Assembly: GCA_047619685.1 (NCBI GenBank)
Contig: JBLHLC010000019.1
Span: 17,339 to 81,338, forward strand
Direction of reading: 5' to 3'
DNA from: JABDJZ01 sp047619685
GTDB taxonomy: Bacteria; Bacteroidota; Rhodothermia; Rhodothermales; UBA10348
DNA length: 64,000 nucleotides
The position numbers and the translations under genes were made by a program. A model generated the notes under the pieces. The model was given only the letters and a program-made list of their open reading frames with translations, made no database searches and was not told where the DNA came from. Positions 7,838-16,015 of this stretch are shown in pieces; the first letter of the stretch is position 1; each line of letters starts with the position of its first letter.

Positions 7838-9115
7838 CTAGGCGGTCAAACCGTCCGGTTTCCATCCTCGTACCCCGTAGTACGCGATCACCAGGAAACA
7901 CGCCAGCGGCACCAGGTACGCCATCTCAATGCCCAGAGCGTCCGACACGCTTCCCTGGACAGCCGTGATGACGGCGCCACCAAGAATGGCCATGATGAGG
8001 CCCGCTCCACCGATCTTGGTGTCGTCGCCAAGGCCGACCACGGCCAGGCCATAGATGGTCGGAAACATCAGGGACATGCAGGCGGAAAGCGCCACAAGGG
8101 CGTAGGCACCGGCGGGTCCGCCCACCAGAACCACGCAAACGGACAGCGCGACGGCCAGGAGCGCCAGCGTCCTCAGAATGGCCTGCGGCGCCGCGTATTT
8201 CATGAGCGCCGTACAGACAAACCGGGAAACCGCAAACAGGATGATCGAGGCCAGGTAGTACGTGGCCGCGGCCTGCTCGTCCAGGCCCAGATTGTGCATG
8301 ACGTAGCGGATGGTGAACGACCACACGCCAATCTGCGCCCCTACATAAAAGAACTGTGCGACAACGCCGAGCCTGTAATGGCGAATCCGCATAAGCCGCG
8401 CCAGTGTCGCGCTCAGGCTTGAGGTTTCCGCTTCCGCTGCCCGGGGGAAACGGACCAGGGCGATAGTCACCCAGACCCCAATGATGATGGCTGCGATAAA
8501 GACATAGGGGCCCATTACTGCCGAAAGCTCGGCGGTCTGAACAGCCTGAAGCTGCTCTACGGCCATCGCCGCTCTATCTGCTTCGCTGGCCTGGTTAAGC
8601 CGCGAGAGGATGAACACCTTCCCGATAATCACCCCCGCAATAGACCCGATCGGATTGAACGATTGCGCCAGATTCAGTCTCCGGGTAGCCGTCTCGGCCG
8701 GGCCAAGAACGATCACATACGGGTTAGCGCTGGTCTCCAGAATGGAAAGACCGCCAGCCAGAATGAAGAGTGCGGCCAGGAAGTGCCAGTACACCATCGT
8801 CTGGCTCGCGGGGTAGAACAGCAGTGCCCCCGCGGCAAAGAGGCCCAAACCAAGGAGGACTCCGGCCTTGTACGTGTAACGCCGAATGAAAACGGCGGCC
8901 GGGAGGGCCAGGCAGAAGTACGAGCCGTAAAAAGCTATCTGAATCCAGGAGGTCTGGAAGTCAGACATGCTCATGATCCGACGGAACGTGGCCAGCAGCA
9001 CGTCGGTCAGGTTGTTCGCCAGTCCCCATGCCGCAAACAGGCTGCAGAGGAGAATGAACGGGATCAGGTACTCGCGGGGTACAACGGGCTGGCGCTGGCG
9101 GATGGCCTCGGACAT
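7838..9115 (-). CDS. fucP: MFS sugar:H+ symporter, FucP family
   Basis: Inner-membrane permease with about 12 hydrophobic helices, 425 aa, the usual FucP length. Family features are the N-terminal FILLCSLFAAWGLANNLTDVL, IAFYGSYFCLALPAAVFIRR, the LETSANPYVIVLGP segment and FNPIGSIAGVIIG. Members carry L-fucose or other hexoses (galactose/glucose). The start codon overlaps the stop of the FucU/RbsD-like gene by one base (TGATG), so the two are coupled; this supports uptake plus anomer conversion of one sugar. The exact sugar cannot be read from the sequence. Confidence 0.88.
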   Translation of the reverse strand: MSEAIRQRQPVVPREYLIPFILLCSLFAAWGLANNLTDVLLATFRRIMSMSDFQTSWIQIAFYGSYFCLALPAAVFIRRYTYKAGVLLGLGLFAAGALLFYPASQTMVYWHFLAALFILAGGLSILETSANPYVIVLGPAETATRRLNLAQSFNPIGSIAGVIIGKVFILSRLNQASEADRAAMAVEQLQAVQTAELSAVMGPYVFIAAIIIGVWVTIALVRFPRAAEAETSSLSATLARLMRIRHYRLGVVAQFFYVGAQIGVWSFTIRYVMHNLGLDEQAAATYYLASIILFAVSRFVCTALMKYAAPQAILRTLALLAVALSVCVVLVGGPAGAYALVALSACMSLMFPTIYGLAVVGLGDDTKIGGAGLIMAILGGAVITAVQGSVSDALGIEMAYLVPLACFLVIAYYGVRGWKPDGLTA

Positions 9116-9528
9116 CAGGCAGACTCCAGGATGATGTTGGCGTACTGGGTGGTGTCTCCCGTCCGGATCAGGCCGATGGCGTTCGGAACGCGCAGCTTAA
9201 GAAGTTCGTGGGGCTCAAACTCAATGTTGAGCCTCTTGGCGGTCTTGGCAAAACGCGATGCCGTGCGTTTGGTGTTACTCGCGAGGAACTCCTCTGCCAT
9301 GAGAATGCGGCCGACGGTGCACATCTCCAGAACCGGACCAAGCACATCTGTGACGGTCGGGAGATCGTCCACAACGGAAAGGTCAATCGTCTCCACTCCC
9401 GGCCATGACGGAAACCCCCGATCGGCGATGACGATCGTGTTTGTGTGCCGGAACCGGGCAAGAAGCGCAAGGAGGCCAGGGTTCAGGATGCCGCTTCGAA
9501 TCATCGGGAGAGTGGTGGCCGGGACCAT
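9115..9528 (-). CDS. fucU: RbsD/FucU family sugar mutarotase
   Basis: Interconverts anomers (or pyranose and furanose forms) of ribose or fucose. I chose the ATG at 9528 (137 aa) over a TTG 15 bases upstream. The motif RFRHTNTIVIADRGFP carries the conserved His28 and Asp36 of the active site, and the C-terminal region GDTTQYANIIL is typical. It is translationally coupled to the fucP-like permease. The pairing favours FucU over RbsD, since RbsD usually sits with a ribose ABC system. Confidence 0.85.
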   Translation of the reverse strand: MVPATTLPMIRSGILNPGLLALLARFRHTNTIVIADRGFPSWPGVETIDLSVVDDLPTVTDVLGPVLEMCTVGRILMAEEFLASNTKRTASRFAKTAKRLNIEFEPHELLKLRVPNAIGLIRTGDTTQYANIILESA

Positions 9529-9540
9529 GTCAGTGCGTCT

Positions 9541-9548
9541 CAAACATA
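9541..9548 (-). promoter_or_regulatory. Candidate Bacteroidota-type -7 box for fucU-fucP
   Basis: On the minus strand the bases read TATGTTTG, matching the Bacteroides -7 pattern TAnnTTTG, 13 bases before the fucU ATG. No clear -33 TTTG box is visible, so support is weak. Confidence 0.3.
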
Positions 9549-9594
9549 CTGATCGGCCCGTTCAGACCCTTGTACCTTTGCCCCGCCGCTTGGC

Positions 9595-10578
9595 TTAGGT
9601 AGCTCGCGGGACGGCCTCGGCCCTCAGAGCGTCGGCCAGGAGCCGGGCGATGGCCTGCATGCCGGTCACAGGTACCCCCGATCGTGCCTCGGCATCGGCG
9701 TTGTAGTTGGTATTGGTATTGACGTCGTACGTATGGAGCGTGCCTGCATGATCCTGGATGAATTCTATCCCGGCAATCTCGATCTGATTTGCCTGAAGGA
9801 AGCGGCCGTAGGCTTCGATGATGGGATGCCGGTCAAAGGCGTGGGTAATGTCGAATGTTGGTTCGGTCCGGCCGGTGCCTTCGACCACGCAGACATCCGC
9901 GGGGCAGAGTTCGAATCCACCCCCGGTTTCAATGCGGAGAGCGTAGAGAAAACGTCTGCCGACAAACTCGCAGCGGATGACGACGGGCTCCAGCCCCTGA
10001 ATGAACTCCTGCACGAGCCAGATGCCATCGATAGGCAATTCCGTATCCGGAGCATCCAGAAACGCAGCGACCTCATCCGGGGCCGAAAATAAACGTACCC
10101 CTCGACCGCTCCCGCCGCGGTTGGGTTTGAGCAGGAAGGGCCCCGGACCGAAGCCCTTGGCCACGGTCAGTACAGCGTCTCGTCCGACGGCCGCCTGTGT
10201 GCGCGGGGTATGTATTTGGAAACGTTGCAGTCCGGCATACTGCGCAAGCTTGCTGATCTCCAAATAGAGAGCCCGGCTCCCGTTGATCACTCGCCGCCTG
10301 TCGCGCTCAAGCCAATTGAGTACAGCGTGAGTCAACTCGGGCCCATAGCGGTGGCCCCTAATGTGCGATGACGCGCTCATTCGATTGTAGAACACACCCG
10401 GGGGTGCATCTTCCTCAAAAGGGACAACCCCCTCGTCGAGAAACCACTCGGCAAAGGGGACCCCCACCTCCTCAAGGGCTGCCCTCAGTGGCTCGACCCA
10501 AACCCCATTCTCGTGGATTACGTAGATACTGGCCGGCGGAGCCAACCGGCCGTGTGTGGTGGAAGTCAAATCTGACAT
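9595..10578 (-). CDS. RimK-like ATP-grasp ligase
   Basis: A 327-aa ATP-dependent carboxylate-amine ligase-like protein, starting at MSDLTSTTHG (ATG at 10578); the upstream frame looks non-coding. The ATP-grasp fold is seen from the central lysine strand FLLKPNRGGSGRGVRLF, the LVQEFI hinge, and the metal-binding end IEFIQDHAGTLHTYDVNTNTNYNADAE. Related proteins add glutamate or other amino acids to peptides, proteins or cofactors. The substrate here is unknown. It lies 66 bases upstream of fucU on the same strand and may be co-transcribed, though it has no clear link to sugar use. Confidence 0.82.
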   Translation of the reverse strand: MSDLTSTTHGRLAPPASIYVIHENGVWVEPLRAALEEVGVPFAEWFLDEGVVPFEEDAPPGVFYNRMSASSHIRGHRYGPELTHAVLNWLERDRRRVINGSRALYLEISKLAQYAGLQRFQIHTPRTQAAVGRDAVLTVAKGFGPGPFLLKPNRGGSGRGVRLFSAPDEVAAFLDAPDTELPIDGIWLVQEFIQGLEPVVIRCEFVGRRFLYALRIETGGGFELCPADVCVVEGTGRTEPTFDITHAFDRHPIIEAYGRFLQANQIEIAGIEFIQDHAGTLHTYDVNTNTNYNADAEARSGVPVTGMQAIARLLADALRAEAVPRAT

Positions 10579-10642
10579 AGGGGTGCTCGGCTGTGGGTTC
10601 TGAATAGATGACCACGGACCCGGCGGAGCAGCGAGTCTGTCC

Positions 10643-10680
10643 TTAAAACAGAAAACCCACGCTCCGATTGGGAGGGTGGG
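10643..10680 (-). terminator. Intrinsic terminator or attenuator upstream of the ATP-grasp gene
   Basis: Read on the minus strand, CCCACCCTCC pairs with GGAGCGTGGG (one C-C mismatch, loop CAATC) and is followed by TTTTCTGTTTT. It lies between the end of the nucleotidyltransferase-kinase gene and the ATP-grasp start, inside a 293-base spacer that otherwise holds nothing I recognise. Confidence 0.65.
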
Positions 10681-10871
10681 CTTGCAGGCTTGCAATTCTT
10701 GGCTCAGATCATGTCGTCTGACTCATCCACCATCCTCTGTTTTACAGGTACAACAACACGACATACACATCGCTGCGTTGGCGGGCCTGTTGGAGGTGTG
10801 GTGGATCAAAGACGAATGCATGTCCGCAAAGAACGCACAGCGGGAGCGCTGATGCAAGCGTTCGACAATCT

Positions 10872-12008
10872 TCAGTGACCCGGTCGTCGCACTTTTACGC
10901 GGGTCGCACCGTCGATTGGGTCGCCACAGACCAGAATCAGATAACCGCCGCCGCCCGCTCCAGAGATCTTCCAGCCGCAGGCCGTGTCGGCGTAGCGCTT
11001 GATCATGTCGGAGATTTGCGGCGTGATCATGCTGGGAAACATGCTGACCTGGGCGTCAAGGCCTTCTTTGATTGCCTTCCCGAAGGCCGGCGTGTCCCTG
11101 GCCGCAATCGCTTGCCAACATGCGTCGGCAGCCCGGGCCAATGCCTGCGCACCCTCCGCACCAATGTGTGTGTCATTCAGGACCGCATAACCTTCGAATC
11201 TTGGGTCCAGCGGTATGAGATAGAGCGAGTCCTCCACAAACTGCAGCGACGCTTCGTCCACCAGGTGGTCGATCTGGTGCGGCCAGTACGCGTTGTCGTA
11301 GTGACCCCTCGCCAATCCGGGGTACACGAGTCCGATGGCGTCCTGAGAGCCCGATACCTCGGTTGTGCCGGGCGGGTTGTCGTAAGCAAAAAGCAGGCGG
11401 GCCAGTTTCTGGGTCTCGCCGGAGGGCATGTGGCGTCCCCAGATCTCGATAGCCTTCCTGCGGGTGCTGGAGGCCATGCCGCTCCTGTCATTGAACTGCA
11501 CCGTCGGCTCCAGAGAGACGGTGATGACGCTACCCGGATGGTGCCGAGAGACAAACGGTTGGTCAAGCCAGCCCCCGCAGAGATCAATGCGGAACGGCAT
11601 GGCCGAGGATTTCCGAAGGTCCGTCGTGGACCGCGCGGCCAGGCCGGGGCTGGGCGTTCGGGGCAGAACCACGTAGCGGGTACCCAACTCCTTGCACAAT
11701 GCGCGCTTTGAGGGGTGGTGGCCATCTTCGTTGACCACAAAAACATCGGGCCGAAGCGCACGGCACTGCGGTTCAAAATCAAGCAACCCGGAGCCGGTCG
11801 AGACGAACGCATCCTCCACGCAGGCCAGCGCGCCAACCATGTAAAGCCGTTCCGTCTCGCTGGTAAGCGGTGGCCGGCCCTTGAGCGTCTGAACGGTCTG
11901 GTCCGAGCCCACGCCCACGTGCAGCGCCCCATAGGTAGCGGCCTCCTCAAAAAACCGCACGTGCCCACTGTGCAGGAGATCAAACGTGCCGGAAACGAGG
12001 ACGGTCAA
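10872..12008 (-). CDS. Nucleotidyltransferase-GHMP sugar kinase fusion
   Basis: A 378-aa two-domain protein starting from TTG. Residues 1-130 are a cytidylyltransferase-like domain: GTFDLLHSGH with the HxGH motif at 13-16 and LTSETERL (an ISSTxxR variant) near 48-55. Residues about 137-378 are a GHMP kinase: RIDLCGGWLD (140-149), NPPGTTEVSGSQDAIG (211-226) as phosphate loop, and ISGAGGGGYLI (348-358). The likely job is phosphorylation of a sugar plus nucleotidyl transfer to the sugar phosphate. The domain order is opposite to HldE and the kinase is not PfkB-type. Nearby FucP/FucU suggest a fucose- or heptose-like substrate, an inference only. Confidence 0.82.
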   Translation of the reverse strand: MTVLVSGTFDLLHSGHVRFFEEAATYGALHVGVGSDQTVQTLKGRPPLTSETERLYMVGALACVEDAFVSTGSGLLDFEPQCRALRPDVFVVNEDGHHPSKRALCKELGTRYVVLPRTPSPGLAARSTTDLRKSSAMPFRIDLCGGWLDQPFVSRHHPGSVITVSLEPTVQFNDRSGMASSTRRKAIEIWGRHMPSGETQKLARLLFAYDNPPGTTEVSGSQDAIGLVYPGLARGHYDNAYWPHQIDHLVDEASLQFVEDSLYLIPLDPRFEGYAVLNDTHIGAEGAQALARAADACWQAIAARDTPAFGKAIKEGLDAQVSMFPSMITPQISDMIKRYADTACGWKISGAGGGGYLILVCGDPIDGATRVKVRRPGH

Positions 12009-12049
12009 GGCCGTGTGGGCGTTAGGGGTCTCGGGGAGCCAGTCTTGAA

Positions 12050-13522
12050 TCAGTTCCTTGCAGGTGTTTTTGCGGTCTCCAGGGCATCGGCGATAAATTC
12101 TCTGATATCATCGTTCGAAGTGACCAGATCCTCCGCTCTCAGGTACATCATGTGCCCGCTCCTGTAGCCCTCAAACCGCATCCGGTCGGCAAGCCGACCC
12201 GAGGGGTCCATCTGCCACATCGTGTACTTGGCTGCAAAGTACTGGGTGGCGCCGTCATAGAACCCGGACTGCACCATCATGTGCAGATTGGCGTTTTTGG
12301 CCATCGCAGACCGGAGCTGCTCGGCCGTTTGGTCGCCGTCGCGGTTCCACGGCGATACAGGGCCGAACAGCCAGTACCTGAGATCGGTGTGAAAGCCGAG
12401 TTCTTCGCGGAGATAGTAGTTGATGGCCGGCGCGAACGCATGATTCCAGGAGGTCAGTTCCTGGTTGTAGTCGGCACGATCGCCTGCCGCCTGGCGGTCT
12501 ACCCCCTTGTAGCGCGAGTCCAGTCTACCAATGGTGTAGCCCTCATCGCGTAGCAGCTCCTTCCAGAACTCGCCGGCGGACACCTCCATGTTGCGGTCAA
12601 GAAACCAGTCTGCCGAGACCCCTGCGAAACGGGCAGACTGCTGGGCGACAGCGGCCCGGGCTGCGGGGTCCGCGGAACCGCCGCGGGAGATCATCGGGAG
12701 CAGCGTTTCAATGGTATAGTCCTCGACATCCGCCAGCAGGTTGTCCAAATCTCGCGCCTGGAGGTCTGCGTCCAGTTTGCCGTGATACCACGCCGCCGCC
12801 GTGAAGTAGGGCAGATTCAGCGCAATCCCGACCGGCCCGTCCCGCTCGACTCCAAGGCCCGTCGGTGACACCAGAACCACTCCGTTCAAGAACATCCAAT
12901 GACGGTCCTGCAGCACACCGGCCAGCCCCGAAACACGCGTCGTCCCATAGGACTCCCCGATCAGGAATTTTGGTGAGCGCCACCGGTTCTGTCGCGTGAC
13001 GAAGGTCTCAATCCATCCGGCCAGATAGGCGATATCCTCGTTGACTCCGAAGAATTGTTCGCGCTCGGCGTCGCCGATGATGCGGGAAAACCCAACGTTG
13101 ACCGGGTTCACGAAGACAATGTCTGCAACATCCAGAATCGAACTGGGATTGTCCCGCACCCCATAGGGCTGGATGGGGAACCCCTCGTCGTCAATCAGCA
13201 GTTGCTTGGGTCCCGTGTACCCCACATGCATCCAGACAGACGCGGAGCCCGGTCCGCCGTTGAACGAAAAGACAAGTGGTCGATTGACTCGGTCCGTTAC
13301 GTCGGTGCGCTCATAGTACGTGTACAGCAAGGAGGCGATGGGGCTTCCGTCGTCGCCCCACACCGGCTGGGTGCCCACGGTTGCCGTGTACGGAATGCGC
13401 TGACCCTTTATGGTCACTTCGTGGCGCGAGGTGATCGTGGTGTCGACCGGGAGCCTGGAGTCCTGGGCGGAAACGGCCTGGACAGAGAACAGTGTGACGA
13501 GAAACAGACAGGATCGGCGCAT
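12050..13522 (-). CDS. Serine carboxypeptidase-like peptidase (S10), secreted
   Basis: A 490-aa exported hydrolase with a signal peptide cleaved near AVSAQ/D (residue 20). It has the oxyanion motif FSFNGGPGSAS (about 86-95), the nucleophile Ser191 in IGESYGT, the Asp region VQSGFYDGATQYF and the C-terminal His in YRSGHMMYLR. These are the three S10 triad positions. It probably trims C-terminal residues from peptides in the periplasm. It lies 41 bases upstream of the fusion gene on the same strand. Confidence 0.92.
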   Translation of the reverse strand: MRRSCLFLVTLFSVQAVSAQDSRLPVDTTITSRHEVTIKGQRIPYTATVGTQPVWGDDGSPIASLLYTYYERTDVTDRVNRPLVFSFNGGPGSASVWMHVGYTGPKQLLIDDEGFPIQPYGVRDNPSSILDVADIVFVNPVNVGFSRIIGDAEREQFFGVNEDIAYLAGWIETFVTRQNRWRSPKFLIGESYGTTRVSGLAGVLQDRHWMFLNGVVLVSPTGLGVERDGPVGIALNLPYFTAAAWYHGKLDADLQARDLDNLLADVEDYTIETLLPMISRGGSADPAARAAVAQQSARFAGVSADWFLDRNMEVSAGEFWKELLRDEGYTIGRLDSRYKGVDRQAAGDRADYNQELTSWNHAFAPAINYYLREELGFHTDLRYWLFGPVSPWNRDGDQTAEQLRSAMAKNANLHMMVQSGFYDGATQYFAAKYTMWQMDPSGRLADRMRFEGYRSGHMMYLRAEDLVTSNDDIREFIADALETAKTPARN

Positions 13523-13586
13523 GGGACTCGGGAAATGAGTGATGCCCGAGTTTAGCGGTGCAGAGACCCGCCAAGCAACTCTGCGC

Positions 13587-14021
13587 TTAGTTGGCTGCCG
13601 CCCTCAAGTTGAACAAGGGAATGTTCACCTTGAACCGGCTCCCGTATTCGCGCTCCATCAAATAGGTGCCTTCCATCGAGCCTTCAAAGGTCTCGATGAT
13701 GCAGAACGAGTTGTACTCGTGGTATTCGCCAGGCTGAATGACGGGTGTCTTGCCAACAATCCCCTCACCCTCAACTTCCTGCACTCGCCCGCTGGAGTCC
13801 TGAATGTGCCAGTGCCGACGAAGCAATTGCACTTCGCCGCTACCGCCGTTCTCGATGCGCACGAAGTAACCAAAGACGAATCGCTTGTTCAGGACGTCGG
13901 ACTGACCGTCCAGGTAGACCGGGCGCACGGTCACTGTGATGTCTTCGGTGGTGGCTGCGTAAGGGACCATAGTCTGGGGTGTGTGCACGACAAAACTACC
14001 GCGCATAGATTCAGGATCCAC
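13587..14021 (-). CDS. apaG: ApaG-family protein
   Basis: A 144-aa single ApaG (fibronectin-III-like) domain, with the conserved HWHIQDSSGRVQEVEGEGIVGKTPVIQPGEYHEYNSF segment and a GTYLM-like motif (MEGTYLMERE). The N-terminal start is uncertain (ATG at 14021 or one of two internal Met codons). The role in bacteria is unclear; E. coli ApaG is linked to Co2+/Mg2+ resistance and Ap4A. It sits between S10 peptidase and btpA genes on the same strand. Confidence 0.92.
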   Translation of the reverse strand: MDPESMRGSFVVHTPQTMVPYAATTEDITVTVRPVYLDGQSDVLNKRFVFGYFVRIENGGSGEVQLLRRHWHIQDSSGRVQEVEGEGIVGKTPVIQPGEYHEYNSFCIIETFEGSMEGTYLMEREYGSRFKVNIPLFNLRAAAN

Positions 14022-14066
14022 CAGGACGTGGCATTCGCTGCCCCTTCTTGTACGGCGCTCCTGAAA

Positions 14067-14897
14067 TCAGCTCTTCTGAACCTCTCCGCGAACCCGGCGG
14101 ACGGCCTCAACGACCCGCGCTACCGCCTCATCGCTGACCGGGGCATCCCAATGGCCGTTCTCCTTCATGGCCGACCCGATGATGAATCCGTCGGCGAAGG
14201 GTGCGAAGTCCGCAATGTTGTCTGCGGTCAATCCACTCCCGATGAGAATGGGCAGCTCGGTGGCGTGTCTCACAGTTACCAGGTCATCGGGCGACGGCGC
14301 AGATCCCGTGTGACTCCCCGTCACAATCACGCCATCTGATCGGTGGAGGGTCAATCCGAACGCAAGGTCTCCGATGTCCAGGTCCGACGTGAGCGAGTGC
14401 GAGGAGTGCTTCTTCTGCACATCGGTGAATATGGGAATGTGATCGGCACCGATCTGGTGTCGATACCGGACCGCGGTCCCGGCACATGCCTCCGCCAATC
14501 CCTTGTCGGAAACGTGGGCGTAGGTCCATCCCTCGGCTCGAACAAAGTCGCATCCAGCCCCAAGTGCGACCGCCAGCGCGGTTCGATTTCCCTGGAAAAG
14601 GACCTGAACACCAACCGGGAGCCTGCTGGCTCGCCGTTTCACCGCGCGGGCAACCCTGGTCATGAAGGCCGCAATCTCGGGCCCCATCTCGCGTTCATGC
14701 ACACAGGGGAAATCGTGCATGTTCTCAATGATGATGCCGTCAACGCCACCTTCCACGTAGGCCTCGGCTTCCGCAAATGCGCGGTCAACCGCACTGTCCA
14801 CGCAGATGAATCCAGGGACGCCCGGGCTGGGGCCCGTGTGGATGACGCCGATGACGGGTCGCTCGACGGGGAACAGGTCGTAGAAGTCCTTCTGCAT
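14067..14897 (-). CDS. BtpA/SgcQ family TIM-barrel protein
   Basis: A 276-aa cytoplasmic protein of the BtpA family, named after a cyanobacterial photosystem I biogenesis factor but common in non-photosynthetic bacteria. Features are GVIHTGPSPG near the start, GVDGIIIENMHDFPC, VGVQVLFQGNRTALAVALGAGCDFVRAEGW, and the barrel-end phosphate-type loop PILIGSGLTADNI...DGFIIGSAMKENG. Enzyme activity is not established. It lies between apaG and ubiA. Confidence 0.88.
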   Translation of the reverse strand: MQKDFYDLFPVERPVIGVIHTGPSPGVPGFICVDSAVDRAFAEAEAYVEGGVDGIIIENMHDFPCVHEREMGPEIAAFMTRVARAVKRRASRLPVGVQVLFQGNRTALAVALGAGCDFVRAEGWTYAHVSDKGLAEACAGTAVRYRHQIGADHIPIFTDVQKKHSSHSLTSDLDIGDLAFGLTLHRSDGVIVTGSHTGSAPSPDDLVTVRHATELPILIGSGLTADNIADFAPFADGFIIGSAMKENGHWDAPVSDEAVARVVEAVRRVRGEVQKS

Positions 14898-14957
14898 ACG
14901 CTTTCAGGTGATGGGGAGACTGCTCCATAAATCCGCGGCGCCCGCACAGTTCCTTCG

Positions 14958-15854
14958 TCACGCAACCAGAAACGGAAGAAGCACCAGCCCTCCCAGCATA
15001 ATCATCTTCGCAAACAGGCTGACACGACCGTATTCCAAGGGTTCGCGCGCGCGAAACAGGCTTCTCGCGGCGGCGATCAAAGGGGCGCCCACCAGCCCCA
15101 CGCTGGCCGCCCATGCCACAGGGCCGGACCCCAGTCCGACCAGGAAGGCCAAAAGTCCAAGGACGAGCAGGCCGAGAACGATGAACGCAAGCCCCCTGGC
15201 CGCGGGCACGGAGCGAACGGCCAAGGTGTTACACCCACACGCGCCGTCTCCGGGTGCATCCTGGAGGTCCTTGACCAGTTCTCTGAACATGGAGGCCAGG
15301 AAAGCGAAGCTTGCGTAGGCCCAGAGAATCGTCCCGGTTGCCCCCAGAAACGCGGTATTCAATGCCGGTTGCTCGGCAAAGAGAACAAGGAGCGGCACGA
15401 CAGAGGCCAGGAAGGACACGAGCGTGTTGCCGACGATGGGCATGCACTCCAGGCCGTAGGCGTACCCGAGCAGCAGGAGTGCGGCCAGGGGGTAAAGAAG
15501 CAGCCAGGGCTCGAACCCGATTTGGCGCACGGGCGGGATCAGCACGAGCGCCGCACCGATGGTCAGCCCGAGTCCCAACTTGGCAGCGCCTGTCGCCGAG
15601 ACGATCCGACCGACAAATACCCGGTCCGGCTTATTCAGCGTGTCGATTTCCTGATCGGCAATATCGTTGGCCACGTTTCCCGCCGCTGCCATGAGGACAG
15701 TGGACAGCACCAGACCCGCGAACCCAACCAGGCTGACGGCAAAAGCGCCTGGAACGGCCAGAGCCGGCTCAATGACCGCATACCGGACCAGGATCATCGA
15801 AATCGCGATGATCAGAAGGTTTGGCCATCGAAGGAAACGAAACCAGTCTACCAT
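14958..15854 (-). CDS. UbiA-family prenyltransferase
   Basis: A 298-aa integral membrane protein with about 8-9 hydrophobic helices. It has the two Asp-rich motifs that bind prenyl diphosphate and Mg: NDIADQEIDTLNKPDR and, later, ELVKDLQDAPGD. This subgroup is often annotated as geranylgeranylglycerol-phosphate geranylgeranyltransferase in Bacteroidota, but the acceptor cannot be told from sequence; menaquinone or another lipid is possible. It is divergent from korA with a 161-base spacer. Confidence 0.88.
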   Translation of the reverse strand: MVDWFRFLRWPNLLIIAISMILVRYAVIEPALAVPGAFAVSLVGFAGLVLSTVLMAAAGNVANDIADQEIDTLNKPDRVFVGRIVSATGAAKLGLGLTIGAALVLIPPVRQIGFEPWLLLYPLAALLLLGYAYGLECMPIVGNTLVSFLASVVPLLVLFAEQPALNTAFLGATGTILWAYASFAFLASMFRELVKDLQDAPGDGACGCNTLAVRSVPAARGLAFIVLGLLVLGLLAFLVGLGSGPVAWAASVGLVGAPLIAAARSLFRAREPLEYGRVSLFAKMIMLGGLVLLPFLVA

Positions 15855-15941
15855 GAGTGCAAGATCGGGCTAGGGCGGTCCAAGGGCCACCGGTAACTTG
15901 CCATCGCAGAATTCGATGGCGTACGGTACCGGGAAAACTGG

Positions 15942-15947
15942 TATAAT
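15942..15947 (+). promoter_or_regulatory. TATAAT box upstream of korA
   Basis: An exact TATAAT lies 69 bases before the korA ATG in the ubiA-korA spacer. No convincing -35 box lies 16-18 bases upstream, so this is only a candidate. Confidence 0.3.
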
Positions 15948-16015
15948 CCGGCGCCTAGCACCGATTCCGTTGAATCCCAACCAATCCGGAGGGCCTCGTC
16001 GCATCCGGCAGATTA

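Noticed and set aside
10695..10871. Gene or RNA in the spacer upstream of the ATP-grasp gene
   Set aside because: Only a short frame crosses it, with no start context or structure other than the terminator near 10660.
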